From NCBI GenBank assembly GCA_002437735.1, contig DJRC01000034.1, positions 1 to 14,094 on the forward strand: DNA of 14,094 bases, read 5' to 3'. Under the pieces are notes generated by a model, which ran no database searches, was not told the origin of the DNA, and worked only from the letters and a program-made list of their open reading frames with translations. This DNA comes from Oscillospiraceae bacterium UBA6370 (lineage in GTDB: Bacteria; Bacillota; Clostridia; Oscillospirales; Oscillospiraceae). Made by a program: the position numbers and the translations under genes. Below are positions 1 through 7,212 of this stretch, piece after piece. How positions within the stretch are numbered: the first letter of the stretch is position 1; each line of letters starts with the position of its first letter.

Positions 1-839
1 AGCGTGAAGCCGAGGATCAGCGCACCGCCGACGAGCTGTGGCGCCGTGACCGGCTCACCGAGCACCGTCACCGAGACGATAACCGCCACGAGCGGATCCA
101 TGTAGCTCAGCAGAGCGACCTCCTGCCCCGGCAGCTCGCGCAGGGCGGAGAAGTACAGGCAGTAGGTCACGCCCGTGTGGAAGAAGCCCACGATGAGCAG
201 ACAGACCCAGCCGCGCGCATCGAGCGTCCCCAGCGATACGCCGCCAGTCGCGGCGACGTAGGGAATGAGAATGACGATGGCGGCTAAAAACTGCAGAAAG
301 GTCCGCTGGATGCCCGCGACGCTTCGGATGAACTTATTGAGCAGAATGACCGCAGCGTAGAACGCCGCCGCGCCGAGGCCGAAGAGCACGCCCCGCACAT
401 CCGCGCCGCCGCGAAGCCCCCCGACGCCGATGACCAGCACCAGCCCCAGCGTGGACATCACGAAGCAGATGAGCTGCTTTCCTGTCAGCCTTTCGTGAAA
501 GAGCAGAGGGCAGGCGGCGGTGACGAGCACGGGCGCAAAATAGTAGCTCAGCGTCGCGACGGACACGGTGGTGTAGCGGTAGGCCTCGAAGAGCAATATC
601 CAGTTCACGCCCATCGCCATGCCGGAGAGGAGCAGCAGCGCGGCCTCGCGCCGGTTCGCGCGAAGCGCGAGCTTCTGTCCGCTCACGAGCAGATAGCCGC
701 CGACGAGCAGCGCCGCCATCACCGCGCGGTAAAGCGCCAGCTCGCCCGAGGAAACGGAAATGCCGCGCACAAACGGCGCGAGCGTACCGAAGATAACGGC
801 CGCGGCCGCAAGCATCCCGCGCGCCCTCCGCTGTTCCAT
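1..839 (-). CDS. DMT-superfamily (EamA) transporter, 3' end cut off by window
   Basis: Reading leftward from the ATG at 839-837, the frame stays open for 279 codons to the window edge, so the C-terminus is missing. The product is a very hydrophobic protein made of two similar halves, as in the ten-helix EamA/RhaT drug/metabolite transporter family. The internal repeat is visible: SYYFAPVLV near residue 98, followed by HERLTGKQL, matches LLSYMDPLVA near residue 245, followed by GEPVTAPQL. It begins MEQRRARGMLAAAAVIFGTL, so the first helix starts almost at once with a basic, cytoplasmic N-terminus. The start is supported by GGGAGGAAGGACTC directly before the ATG and a promoter about 35 bases further upstream. 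Such proteins export or import small metabolites or amino acids in the inner membrane; the substrate cannot be told from sequence. The family usually has about 290-310 residues, so only a few codons should be missing. It is a single leftward gene as far as the window shows. Confidence 0.9.
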   Translation of the reverse strand, partial: MEQRRARGMLAAAAVIFGTLAPFVRGISVSSGELALYRAVMAALLVGGYLLVSGQKLALRANRREAALLLLSGMAMGVNWILLFEAYRYTTVSVATLSYYFAPVLVTAACPLLFHERLTGKQLICFVMSTLGLVLVIGVGGLRGGADVRGVLFGLGAAAFYAAVILLNKFIRSVAGIQRTFLQFLAAIVILIPYVAATGGVSLGTLDARGWVCLLIVGFFHTGVTYCLYFSALRELPGQEVALLSYMDPLVAVIVSVTVLGEPVTAPQLVGGALILGFT

Positions 840-872
840 GAGTCCTTCCTCCCTGCGCAAAAGAATGTCACC

Positions 873-900
873 ATTATAAAGGCTTCGCTGCAAAATGCAA
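873..900 (-). promoter_or_regulatory. Sigma-A-type promoter of the DMT transporter gene
   Basis: On the minus strand TTGCAT (895-900) and a perfect TATAAT (873-878) are separated by 16 bases. The expected start of transcription is near 866, giving a leader of about 27 bases that carries the GGGAGGAAGG ribosome binding site. The AT-rich patch stands out from its GC-rich surroundings. Confidence 0.75.
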
Positions 901-947
901 GCTGCGGAACGCACAAATCGCGGCATTGAGGCGGCGGAAACGACAGC

Positions 948-984
948 AAAAAGGGAGAGCTTCCGGCGGAAGCTCTCCCTTTTT
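948..984 (-). terminator. Intrinsic terminator of the mtaB operon
   Basis: A perfect 17-bp inverted repeat (948-964 and 968-984) with a 3-base loop. The ends of the stem are A5 and T5, so it can work in either direction. It lies 13 bases after the stop of the small membrane-protein gene and therefore ends the leftward operon that begins at mtaB. The DMT gene further left has its own promoter beyond it. Confidence 0.92.
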
Positions 985-997
985 CACACACAGCGCA

Positions 998-1183
998 TTA
1001 TTCCTTTTTCTGCGCATCCTCCGCGCCGTTCTTCTCCTTCCGCTCGCGCAGGATGCGCCCCACGCACACGAGCGCAAGGAGCGCCCACAGGGCGATGCCC
1101 GCCGTCCAACCCTTGAGGTAGCACCCGACCGCCATCAGAATGGTGAGCGGCAGAACGATATACAGCGTCCGAATTTTGATCAT
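998..1183 (-). CDS. Small hypothetical membrane protein (61 aa)
   Basis: A 61-residue protein of unknown function. It starts MIKIRTLYIVLPLTILMAVG, has two hydrophobic stretches (about residues 7-22 and 26-43, joined by YLKGWT) and ends in a highly charged tail (RILRERKEKN...AQKKE). This predicts a two-helix hairpin in the membrane with both ends in the cytoplasm. The ORF is supported by a good ribosome binding site (GGGAGGAAG, about 6 bases before the ATG), by its place only 16 bases after the yfbR-like gene, and by the terminator directly behind it. It is most likely the last gene of the mtaB - yfbR operon. I do not recognise a named family. Base composition matches its neighbours, so there is no sign of recent transfer. 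Confidence 0.72.
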   Translation of the reverse strand: MIKIRTLYIVLPLTILMAVGCYLKGWTAGIALWALLALVCVGRILRERKEKNGAEDAQKKE

Positions 1184-1199
1184 GGTTTCTTCCTCCCTG

Positions 1200-1775
1200 T
1201 TATTCCAGCTCGTCGAGCGTCATGGAAAAGCTCTCCATGCAGTGCTCCATGAAATAGTCTAGCTCCGGCAGGCCCATCGCGTCAAGCGCGGTGCGGGTCT
1301 GCTCGGCGGCGCGGCGGAACTCCGCGTTGCCTGCCTTGAGCTCCTCGACACATTTGATATAGGCCGAGAGCTTGTCCGCCGCCTTGACCAGCTCGAGCAC
1401 CTCGCCGTCCGCGCAGTCGAGCACGTCGTCGTAGTCGGGTCTGAGCTCGTCGGGCAGCATGGCAAGGAGTCGACCGCAGGCGACCGCCTCGACCTTTTTG
1501 TAAGCGTCGCGGATCTCGGGCGCGTAATACTTGATGGGCGTGGGCATATCGCCGGTGATGATCTCGCTCGCGTCATGGTAGAGCGCGACCGCGGCGACCT
1601 GTCCCGCGTCAATCTGCCCGCCGTACACGCGGTTTCGGATCACCGCGAGCGCGTGCGCGAGCACCGCGACCATGTGGCTGTGCTCCTGCACGTTTTCGGA
1701 AAAGGTGTTGCGCATGAGCGCCCAGCGTGTGATGTAGCGCATCCGCGCGATGTAGGCAAAAAAGTGGCTTTTCAT
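1200..1775 (-). CDS. yfbR: HD-domain 5'-deoxynucleotidase, YfbR-like
   Basis: A 191-residue HD-domain phosphohydrolase, close in length and sequence to E. coli YfbR (199 aa), which removes phosphate from deoxyribonucleoside 5'-monophosphates in the cytoplasm using a divalent metal. The family pattern is easy to follow from the first residues: MKSHFFAYIARM, then RWALMRN (17-23; R17 and W18 match the E. coli substrate-binding R18 and W19), ENVQEHS with H32, YHDASEIITGDMPTP with H67-D68, E71 and D76, and D134 in KAADKL. All metal and catalytic positions known for YfbR are therefore present, and the protein should be active. The ATG overlaps the TGA of mtaB (ATGA), with GGAGGAG just upstream, so translation is probably coupled. 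The likely role is deoxynucleotide pool balance or salvage. Dinucleotidase or other HD activities cannot be excluded. Confidence 0.9.
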   Translation of the reverse strand: MKSHFFAYIARMRYITRWALMRNTFSENVQEHSHMVAVLAHALAVIRNRVYGGQIDAGQVAAVALYHDASEIITGDMPTPIKYYAPEIRDAYKKVEAVACGRLLAMLPDELRPDYDDVLDCADGEVLELVKAADKLSAYIKCVEELKAGNAEFRRAAEQTRTALDAMGLPELDYFMEHCMESFSMTLDELE

Positions 1776-3061
1776 GTCTCCTCCGATTCCCCGCGCAGAC
1801 CGTCGCCGTCGACGGCGGTGATGCGCACATTTTGCACGGTGTTATGTAGCCCCTTCACATCCACCGTGACGGGCATATAGTTCGGCGCGTGACCGATGCT
1901 GCCCTCTCCCCTGTCCTGCTCAAAGAGCACGGGGAAGGTCTTTCCCACGCAGCGGGCAAGATAGCTCTGGTGCATCCGCTCCGCGACGGCGGCGGCGCGC
2001 GTCGCGCGCTCCTCGCGCACGCTCATGTCCACCTGCGCCATCGCCGCGGCCTTCGTGCCGGGGCGGATGGAATAGGGGAAGATGTGCATGGCGGCGAAGC
2101 CGCACTTTTCGATGAAGGCGAGCGTCTGGCCGAACTCCTCCTCCGTCTCCTCGGGGAAGCCAGTGATGAGGTCGGTGGTAACTGCAGGATCGTCGAAATA
2201 CTCCCGCAGCAGCTCCACGGACTCGTAATAGCGCGCGGTGTCGTATTTGCGGTTCATGCGCTTGAGCGTCGCGTCGCAGCCGGACTGCATCGAGAGATGG
2301 AAGTGCGGGCAGAGGGTCGGGAGCTTTTTCGCCCGCTCGCAGAATTCCCGCGTGACGGTGCGCGGCTCGAGCGAGCCGAGGCGAATGCGCATCTCCCCGC
2401 CCTCGCGGGCGATGAGCTCCAGAAGGTCGATGAGCGTCGTGCCGTCCTTGAGGTCGTGGCCATAGGAGGAGATCTCGATGCCGGTGACCACGAGCTCGCG
2501 GTAGCCCTGCGAGCGCAGAGCGCGCACCTGCTCCGCCGCCTTGTCCATCGGCAGCGAACGCACGGGGCCGCGCGCGTAGGGAATGATGCAGTAGGTGCAG
2601 AAGTTCACGCAGCCGTCCTCGACCTTGAGCATCGCGCGGGTGCGGTTCGCCATGCCGCCCGCCGGCAGCACCTCGAACGTGCGGCGGCGCAGCGCGTCGT
2701 CGATGTCCGCGACCGTCTCGCGCGTTTTCACGGTCTCCTCCAGCCGGTCAAGGAATCGCGCGCGGTCGTTCGTGCCCATCAAAAGGTCGATGCCGAGGCT
2801 CTTTGCCTCCTCCTCGTGCGTCTGGACGTAGCAGCCGCAGGCGGCAACCACCGCGCCGGGACTGTTCTTCCTCGCGCGGCGGATCATCTGGCGCGACTTC
2901 TTGTCGCTCACCGCCGTGACCGAGCAGGTGTTGATGATGTAGGCGTCGGCGGGAGACTCGAAATCCACCAGCTCGTGCCCGCGGGCGGTCAGCTCCTGCT
3001 CCATCGCCTGCGTTTCGTATTGATTCACCTTGCAGCCCAGGGTGTAAATACCGATCTTCAT
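1772..3061 (-). CDS. mtaB: MtaB, tRNA t6A37 methylthiotransferase
   Basis: A radical-SAM methylthiotransferase of 429 residues. It converts N6-threonylcarbamoyladenosine at tRNA position 37 (ANN-decoding tRNAs, for example tRNA-Lys) to the 2-methylthio form, which stabilises codon pairing. The N-terminal UPF0004 domain (about residues 1-110) opens with MKIGIYTLGCKVNQYE and carries the three ligands of the auxiliary cluster at C10, C46 (NTCSVT) and C77 (GCYVQ). The radical-SAM cluster motif is C151-x3-C155-x2-C158 (CVNFCTYC), followed by IIPYARGPVRS. The C-terminal portion after about residue 370 fits a TRAM RNA-binding domain. TLGCKVNQYE separates MtaB from the related MiaB and RimO. I place the start at 3061, not at an upstream ATG at 3094, because AAGGAG lies just before 3061 and the upstream ATG falls inside the promoter. 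First gene of a three-gene operon. Confidence 0.95.
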   Translation of the reverse strand: MKIGIYTLGCKVNQYETQAMEQELTARGHELVDFESPADAYIINTCSVTAVSDKKSRQMIRRARKNSPGAVVAACGCYVQTHEEEAKSLGIDLLMGTNDRARFLDRLEETVKTRETVADIDDALRRRTFEVLPAGGMANRTRAMLKVEDGCVNFCTYCIIPYARGPVRSLPMDKAAEQVRALRSQGYRELVVTGIEISSYGHDLKDGTTLIDLLELIAREGGEMRIRLGSLEPRTVTREFCERAKKLPTLCPHFHLSMQSGCDATLKRMNRKYDTARYYESVELLREYFDDPAVTTDLITGFPEETEEEFGQTLAFIEKCGFAAMHIFPYSIRPGTKAAAMAQVDMSVREERATRAAAVAERMHQSYLARCVGKTFPVLFEQDRGEGSIGHAPNYMPVTVDVKGLHNTVQNVRITAVDGDGLRGESEET

Positions 3062-3070
3062 GCTTTCTCC

Positions 3071-3099
3071 TTGCTTTTCGTGGTTTTTCCGCATATAAT
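3071..3099 (+). promoter_or_regulatory. Promoter of the nifS-MATE transcription unit
   Basis: TTGCTT (3071-3076), a 17-base spacer and a perfect TATAAT (3094-3099) on the plus strand. The expected transcription start is near 3106, 44 bases before the nifS ATG. The -35 lies inside the mtaB leader. Confidence 0.7.
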
Positions 3100-3125
3100 C
3101 ATACCATGTTTTTGCTTGATTGCAA
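3098..3125 (-). promoter_or_regulatory. Promoter of the mtaB operon
   Basis: On the minus strand TTGCAA (3120-3125) and TATGAT (3098-3103) are spaced 16 bases apart, followed by a leader of roughly 30 bases to the mtaB ATG with its AAGGAG site. Its -10 shares two bases with the -10 of the opposing nifS promoter. Confidence 0.6.
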
Positions 3126-3149
3126 GTGCAAAGAAAGGAATGCTTTGCT

Positions 3150-4283
3150 ATGATCTATCTTGACCATGCCGCCACCACGCCCGTTGCGCGCGAGGTGGCG
3201 GATACGATGTATGACATTTTATTGAACGGCAGCGGCAACCCCAGCTCACAGTATCCCTACGGCGCTGCCGCGAAAAAGCGGCTGGAGGCGGATCGCGCGG
3301 TCATCGCCGCCGCGCTCGGCTGCAGGCCGGACGAGCTGTACTTCACCTCCTGCGGCACGGAGAGCGACAACTGGGCCATCCGCCTTGCCGCGCACCAGAA
3401 CCGTCACGTCGGGCGGCACATCATCACCACCGCCGTGGAGCACAGCGCCGTGCTCGAGCCTTGCCGTCAGTTGGAGCAGGAGGGCTATGCCGTCACCTAC
3501 CTCGTGCCCGACCGTCAGGGGAATATCACCGCGCAGCAGGTCGCGGACGCGCTGCGCGAGGACACGGCGCTCGTCTCCGTGATGCTCGTGAACAATGAGA
3601 CCGGCTGCGTCTTTCCCGTCGCGGAGCTCGCGCGGCTTCTGCGCGAGCGCGGCTCCAGGGCGCTGCTGCACACCGACGCCGTGCAGGCGTTTCTGAAGGT
3701 CCCGTTCCGCGCGGACACGCTGGGCGCGGACCTCATTTCCGTCAGCGGGCACAAGCTCAACGCCCCCAAGGGCGTTGGTGCGCTCTACATTGGCCCGCGC
3801 TGCCGTGCGGTGCGCCCGCTTCTCGCGGGCGGCGGGCAGGAAAAGGGCCTGCGCTCGGGCACCGAGGCCACGGCGCAGATCGCGGGCTTCGCCAAGGCAG
3901 TCGAGCTGCGGCTGGAAGGCTATGAGGAAAAGCTCGCCCGCATGGCGGCTCTCAAGCAGTACGCGCTTGAGCAGCTTCTCTCCATCGACGGCGTGGTGCG
4001 CATCGGGAACGGCGCCGCTCCTCATATCCTCTCCGTCTCGCTCGTCGGCTACCCGAGCGCCAATGTCGTCACCGACCTCGGCGCACAGGGCATCTGCATC
4101 TCCGCCGGCTCGGCGTGCCACCGCGGCAAGCTCAGCCACGTCTACGCCGCGATGAAGCTCGACAAAAAGACCGCTGCGGGCGTTCTGCGCGTCAGCTTCG
4201 CGCCCGAGACGACCGAAGCGGACGTCGACGCGCTTGTCTCCGCCCTCCGCAGGCACAGGGAAACGCGTTTCCCCATGCTGTAA
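3150..4283 (+). CDS. nifS: Cysteine desulfurase, NifS/IscS-like (PLP enzyme)
   Basis: A 377-residue class V aminotransferase-fold enzyme that takes sulfur from L-cysteine as an enzyme persulfide and leaves alanine, feeding Fe-S cluster assembly or tRNA thiolation in the cytoplasm. Hallmarks run in order: IYLDHAATTP (2-11), AVEHSA with H98 stacking on the cofactor, NNETG (148-152), D176 in HTDAVQ, SGHKLNAPKG with the PLP lysine K202, R235 in LRSGTEA, and the catalytic cysteine C323 in SAGSACHRG. The short loop around that cysteine is of the NifS/IscS (group I) kind. The ATG at 3150 is chosen because AAAGGAA lies 9 bases upstream and the protein then begins exactly at the family's usual N-terminus; a TTG at 3120 is too early and has no ribosome binding site. 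The MATE gene follows after 21 bases. No iscU-like scaffold gene is adjacent, so the acceptor is not evident. The symbol names the family, not a nitrogen-fixation role. Confidence 0.93.
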   Translation: MIYLDHAATTPVAREVADTMYDILLNGSGNPSSQYPYGAAAKKRLEADRAVIAAALGCRPDELYFTSCGTESDNWAIRLAAHQNRHVGRHIITTAVEHSAVLEPCRQLEQEGYAVTYLVPDRQGNITAQQVADALREDTALVSVMLVNNETGCVFPVAELARLLRERGSRALLHTDAVQAFLKVPFRADTLGADLISVSGHKLNAPKGVGALYIGPRCRAVRPLLAGGGQEKGLRSGTEATAQIAGFAKAVELRLEGYEEKLARMAALKQYALEQLLSIDGVVRIGNGAAPHILSVSLVGYPSANVVTDLGAQGICISAGSACHRGKLSHVYAAMKLDKKTAAGVLRVSFAPETTEADVDALVSALRRHRETRFPML

Positions 4284-4304
4284 TTTTTCCGCTTGAGGTC
4301 GCCC

Positions 4305-5687
4305 ATGTTCTCCTATCTTCGTCAGCCCAAGGGCTTTTACCGGCGGCTTTTTCTGCTCGCCCTGCCCATCATCGTGCAGAATCTCATCACCACCTCGCTC
4401 GGCTTTCTCGATACCTTCATGGTCGGGCTGCTCGGCAGCGAGCAGATGTCCGCCGTCACGGTGGCGAATGTGCCCATCTTCATCATCCAGCTCATCGTCT
4501 TCGGACTACAGAGCGGGTCGAGCGTGCTCATCAGCCAATACTGGGGCCGCGGCGACCGTGAGAGCATCAACCGCGTCATCGGCATCGGCTTGTGCATCGC
4601 CGGCAGCGTCTCGACGCTCTTCGCGCTCATCATGGCGTTCTTTCCCGAGGGTGTTCTGCTGCTGGTGACGGACAATCTCCGTCTCGTCGCGATCGGCACG
4701 CCCTACATCCGCATTGTCGGCTTCTCGTATATCCTCAATTCCCTCTCGTCCATCTACATCGGGATGCAGCGCAGCATCGAAAATCCGCGCTTCGGGATGC
4801 TGGTGTTTGGCGCGTCCATGCTCTGCAACACCGTGGGCAATTATGTGCTCATCTTCGGCAAACTCGGCTTCCCCGCGCTCGGCGTCACGGGCGCGGCAGC
4901 TGCCACGCTGCTCTCGCGCGTGGTAGAATTCGCGCTTGCCTTCGGCTATGCCCTGCGCTGCACAACCGTGCCGCTCCAATGGAGCGCCCTTCTCCGCCCG
5001 GGCCGCGAGATGCTGCGCCGCTTCGTGCATTACAGTGCGCCGGTGCTGGCGAACGAAACGCTCTGGGGCGTGGGCTACTCGCTCATCACCGTCATCATGG
5101 GCCACATGGCCGCGAGCGGCGACCTCATCGCCGCCTACACCGTGGCGGGCAGCATCGACAAGCTCTCCACCGCCGGCATCTACGGCATTGCCAACGCAGC
5201 TGCCGTCATCGTCGGCAAGGAGATCGGCACGGGCAGCCGCCGCGAGAGCGTCGTGCGCATCGGCAAGGCCGTGTGCTTCACAGCATTCCTTTTCGCGCTC
5301 GTCCTCGGCGGCGTGGAGCTTTTGGCCTTTTTTACGCTGCTCCGGCCGTATGTGCTGCCGCTTTTCTCCCTCTCGGCGGGCGCGGCGGCGATGTGCACGG
5401 TCATGGTGTACTGCTACGCAGGCGTGATGCCGCTCCACGGCTTCTCGTCCACGATGGTCGTGGGCGTGCTGCGCGGCGGCGGCGACGTGCGCGCCTCGCT
5501 GCTCATCGACAACTTCCCCCTCTGGTGTGTGGAGCTGCCGCTGATGTGCCTGCTCGGTCTTGTCCTCAAGGTGCCGAACGAGATGTTCTGCCTGTGCATC
5601 GCCATCGAGCACCTGGCAAAGACCCCCGTCGGACTTTGGCGCATCCACAGCGGCAAATGGGTGCACGACATCACACGAAGCGAATAG
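4305..5687 (+). CDS. MATE family multidrug/metabolite efflux transporter
   Basis: A 460-residue protein with about twelve hydrophobic helices and the typical MATE beginning, LPIIVQNLITTSLGFLDTFM around D36, then MVGLLGSEQMSAV. Further family signatures are ISQYWGRGD near residue 74, GVTGAAAATLLSR at the end of the first half, PVLANETLWGVG opening the second half, and VLRGGGDVR near residue 388. MATE proteins export drugs or metabolites across the inner membrane in exchange for Na+ or H+; substrate and coupling ion cannot be read here. The ATG at 4305 has a GAGGT site 5 bases before it and is preferred to a TTG at 4293. It starts 21 bases after nifS and is probably co-transcribed with it, although no functional link to sulfur metabolism is evident. 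It ends at a hairpin terminator one base after the stop. Length and motifs indicate an intact gene. Confidence 0.93.
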   Translation: MFSYLRQPKGFYRRLFLLALPIIVQNLITTSLGFLDTFMVGLLGSEQMSAVTVANVPIFIIQLIVFGLQSGSSVLISQYWGRGDRESINRVIGIGLCIAGSVSTLFALIMAFFPEGVLLLVTDNLRLVAIGTPYIRIVGFSYILNSLSSIYIGMQRSIENPRFGMLVFGASMLCNTVGNYVLIFGKLGFPALGVTGAAAATLLSRVVEFALAFGYALRCTTVPLQWSALLRPGREMLRRFVHYSAPVLANETLWGVGYSLITVIMGHMAASGDLIAAYTVAGSIDKLSTAGIYGIANAAAVIVGKEIGTGSRRESVVRIGKAVCFTAFLFALVLGGVELLAFFTLLRPYVLPLFSLSAGAAAMCTVMVYCYAGVMPLHGFSSTMVVGVLRGGGDVRASLLIDNFPLWCVELPLMCLLGLVLKVPNEMFCLCIAIEHLAKTPVGLWRIHSGKWVHDITRSE

Positions 5688-5735
5688 AAAACCGCTGCCG
5701 GACTCCGTGTGAGTCCGACGGCGGTTTTCCTTTTG
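5688..5735. terminator. Bidirectional intrinsic terminator between MATE gene and rlmD
   Basis: An 18-bp stem (5688-5705 with 5711-5728) with a 5-base loop, one G-U pair and one C/A mismatch. It is flanked by A4 on the left and TTTTCCTTTT on the right. The two converging genes end directly on either side (MATE at 5687, rlmD stop at 5741), so the same hairpin can serve both. Confidence 0.88.
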
Positions 5736-5740
5736 TTCTC

Positions 5741-7162
5741 TTATGCTTTTCCGGTGTAATTGACGCGCTTGCCCTCGCCGGTCTCCGCTTCCATTCCGGC
5801 TTCGACCGTCAGTGGATCTGTTTCCTGTGACAAGAGGCATACCGTCTCCACATGGTCGGCGCGGGGGAAGAGGTCGACCGCGCAGGCGCGCACGGCGCGG
5901 TAGCCGAGGGCGGCAAAGCGCTTCACGTCCCGCGCCATCGTCGCGCTGTCGCAGGAGACATACACCACGCGCTCCGGCTGCATCCGCGCAATGCTTTCCA
6001 CCACAGCCTCCGCCAGTCCCTTGCGCGGCGGGTCGACGGTGATGACGTCGGGGCGCAGCCGCTCGCGCGCGAGCTTGGCTGCCACGTCGGAGGCATCGCC
6101 GCAGAAGAATTCGGCGTTTTTCACGCCGTTGCGCGCGGCGTTCTCCCGCGCGTCGCCGATGGCCTCCGGCACGATCTCCGCGCCAAGGACGCGCTTCGCG
6201 TGGGACGCAAGCGCGAGCGTGATGGTCCCCGCGCCGCAGTAGAGGTCGAGCACCGTCTCCTCCCCCGTGAGCTGCGCATACTCGATGGCCTTGGCGTAGA
6301 GCCGCTCGGTCTGCTCGTGGTTGACCTGATAGAAGGACGGCACACTCAGCCGGAACACTCTCCCGCAGAGCACGTCCTCCAGCCGGTCGGCTCCCCAGAG
6401 CGTGCGGTAGCGCTCGCCGAGAATGACATTGTCCCGCCGTGTGTTCTCGCCGAGCACGATGCCCACCGCCCGCGGGCAGGCGCGGCGCAGCCGCTCGACC
6501 AGCTCCGCCTCAAGCGGCAGCTTTTCCCCGTTCACCAGCAGGCAGATCAGACACTCGCCCTTTGTGTTCGAGCGGACATAGACATGGCGCAGAAGCCCGC
6601 GCCCTGTCCGCTCGTCGTAGCCCGCCGCGCGGAAATCGCGCATATACTGTCGCACGGCCTCCGCCGCGGCGTCGGCCTCCGGCTTCACCAGCAGACATTC
6701 CCGCGTGTCGATGACCTCGTGCGTGCGGGCGCGGTAGAAGCCGATCCTTCCGTCCGGCGAGACGGGATACTGCGCCTTGTTGCGGTAGCGCCGCGTCTCC
6801 GCCGCGCCTAAAATCTCCTCGACCTCGACCCCGCTCCCGCCGATGCGCGCGAGGTTATCCTGCACACGCCGGCGCTTGAGGGCAAGCTCCTCGGCATAGT
6901 CCATGTGGCGGTAGGTGCAGCCGCCGCAGCGCGGGAAGTACGGGCAGTCCGGTTCAATGCGCTGCGGCGAGGCTGCAAGCACCTCGAGCACCTTGGCAAA
7001 GGCCGCAGACTTCAGCACCTTCAGAACAAGAACGCGGCAGACCTCGCCGCGCAGCGCGCCGGACACAAAGATGACAAAGCCGTCGATGCGCGCGACGCCC
7101 GCGCCCTCGCCCGAATAGCCCTCGATGGTAACGGTGTATTCCTGATTTTTCGTGACAGCCAT
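5741..7162 (-). CDS. rlmD: 23S rRNA (uracil-5-)-methyltransferase, RlmD/RlmCD type
   Basis: A 473-residue SAM-dependent RNA m5U methyltransferase of the TrmA/RumA family. In Gram-positive bacteria the best-studied relative, RlmCD, methylates U747 and U1939 of 23S rRNA; E. coli RlmD acts on U1939 only. The N-terminal TRAM domain (about 5-62) contains GYSGEGAGVARIDGFVIFV. Fe-S ligands are C73, C79 and C82 (CPYFPRCGGC), with C156 as the likely fourth. The SAM site is VLDLYCGAGTITLALA (304-319), DPPRKG is at 377-382, the catalytic cysteine is C404 in YVSCDS and the general base is E439 in DHVETV. After VCLLSQ (441-446) a polar tail of about 27 residues has no family motif. The ATG at 7162 has only a modest site (GGGGA), and a terminator hairpin lies directly upstream, so expression may depend on read-through. 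Which uracil is modified is inferred, not shown. Confidence 0.92.
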   Translation of the reverse strand: MAVTKNQEYTVTIEGYSGEGAGVARIDGFVIFVSGALRGEVCRVLVLKVLKSAAFAKVLEVLAASPQRIEPDCPYFPRCGGCTYRHMDYAEELALKRRRVQDNLARIGGSGVEVEEILGAAETRRYRNKAQYPVSPDGRIGFYRARTHEVIDTRECLLVKPEADAAAEAVRQYMRDFRAAGYDERTGRGLLRHVYVRSNTKGECLICLLVNGEKLPLEAELVERLRRACPRAVGIVLGENTRRDNVILGERYRTLWGADRLEDVLCGRVFRLSVPSFYQVNHEQTERLYAKAIEYAQLTGEETVLDLYCGAGTITLALASHAKRVLGAEIVPEAIGDARENAARNGVKNAEFFCGDASDVAAKLARERLRPDVITVDPPRKGLAEAVVESIARMQPERVVYVSCDSATMARDVKRFAALGYRAVRACAVDLFPRADHVETVCLLSQETDPLTVEAGMEAETGEGKRVNYTGKA

Positions 7163-7175
7163 AGCGTTTTCCCCG

Positions 7176-7203
7176 AAAAAGGGCGCGGAGTCCCGCGCCC
7201 TTT
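7176..7203 (-). terminator. Intrinsic terminator between the beta-CASP nuclease gene and rlmD
   Basis: An 8-bp all-GC stem (7181-7188 with 7193-7200, extended by A/T pairs) and a 4-base loop. Reading leftward it is followed by TTTTT (7180-7176). It sits 10 bases after the stop of the upstream nuclease gene. Only 13 bases separate its T-run from the rlmD ATG, so it may work as a partial terminator within one transcript. Confidence 0.85.
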
Positions 7204-7212
7204 CCTTTTATT

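Noticed and set aside
3062..3094. Upstream ATG for mtaB at 3094
   Set aside because: It would start inside the promoter -10 region, adds 11 residues not seen in the family, and the AAGGAG site fits the ATG at 3061.
3120..3149. TTG start for the cysteine desulfurase at 3120
   Set aside because: No ribosome binding site, and the family begins at MIYLDHAATTP, which matches the ATG at 3150.
1889..3163. A 424-codon plus-strand frame opposite mtaB
   Set aside because: Arg/Ala/His-rich translation with no family resemblance; mtaB on the minus strand has all its cluster cysteines.
4506..5840. A 444-codon minus-strand frame opposite the MATE gene
   Set aside because: It crosses the bidirectional terminator and is rich in His/Arg/Asp without motifs; the MATE transporter is clearly the real gene.
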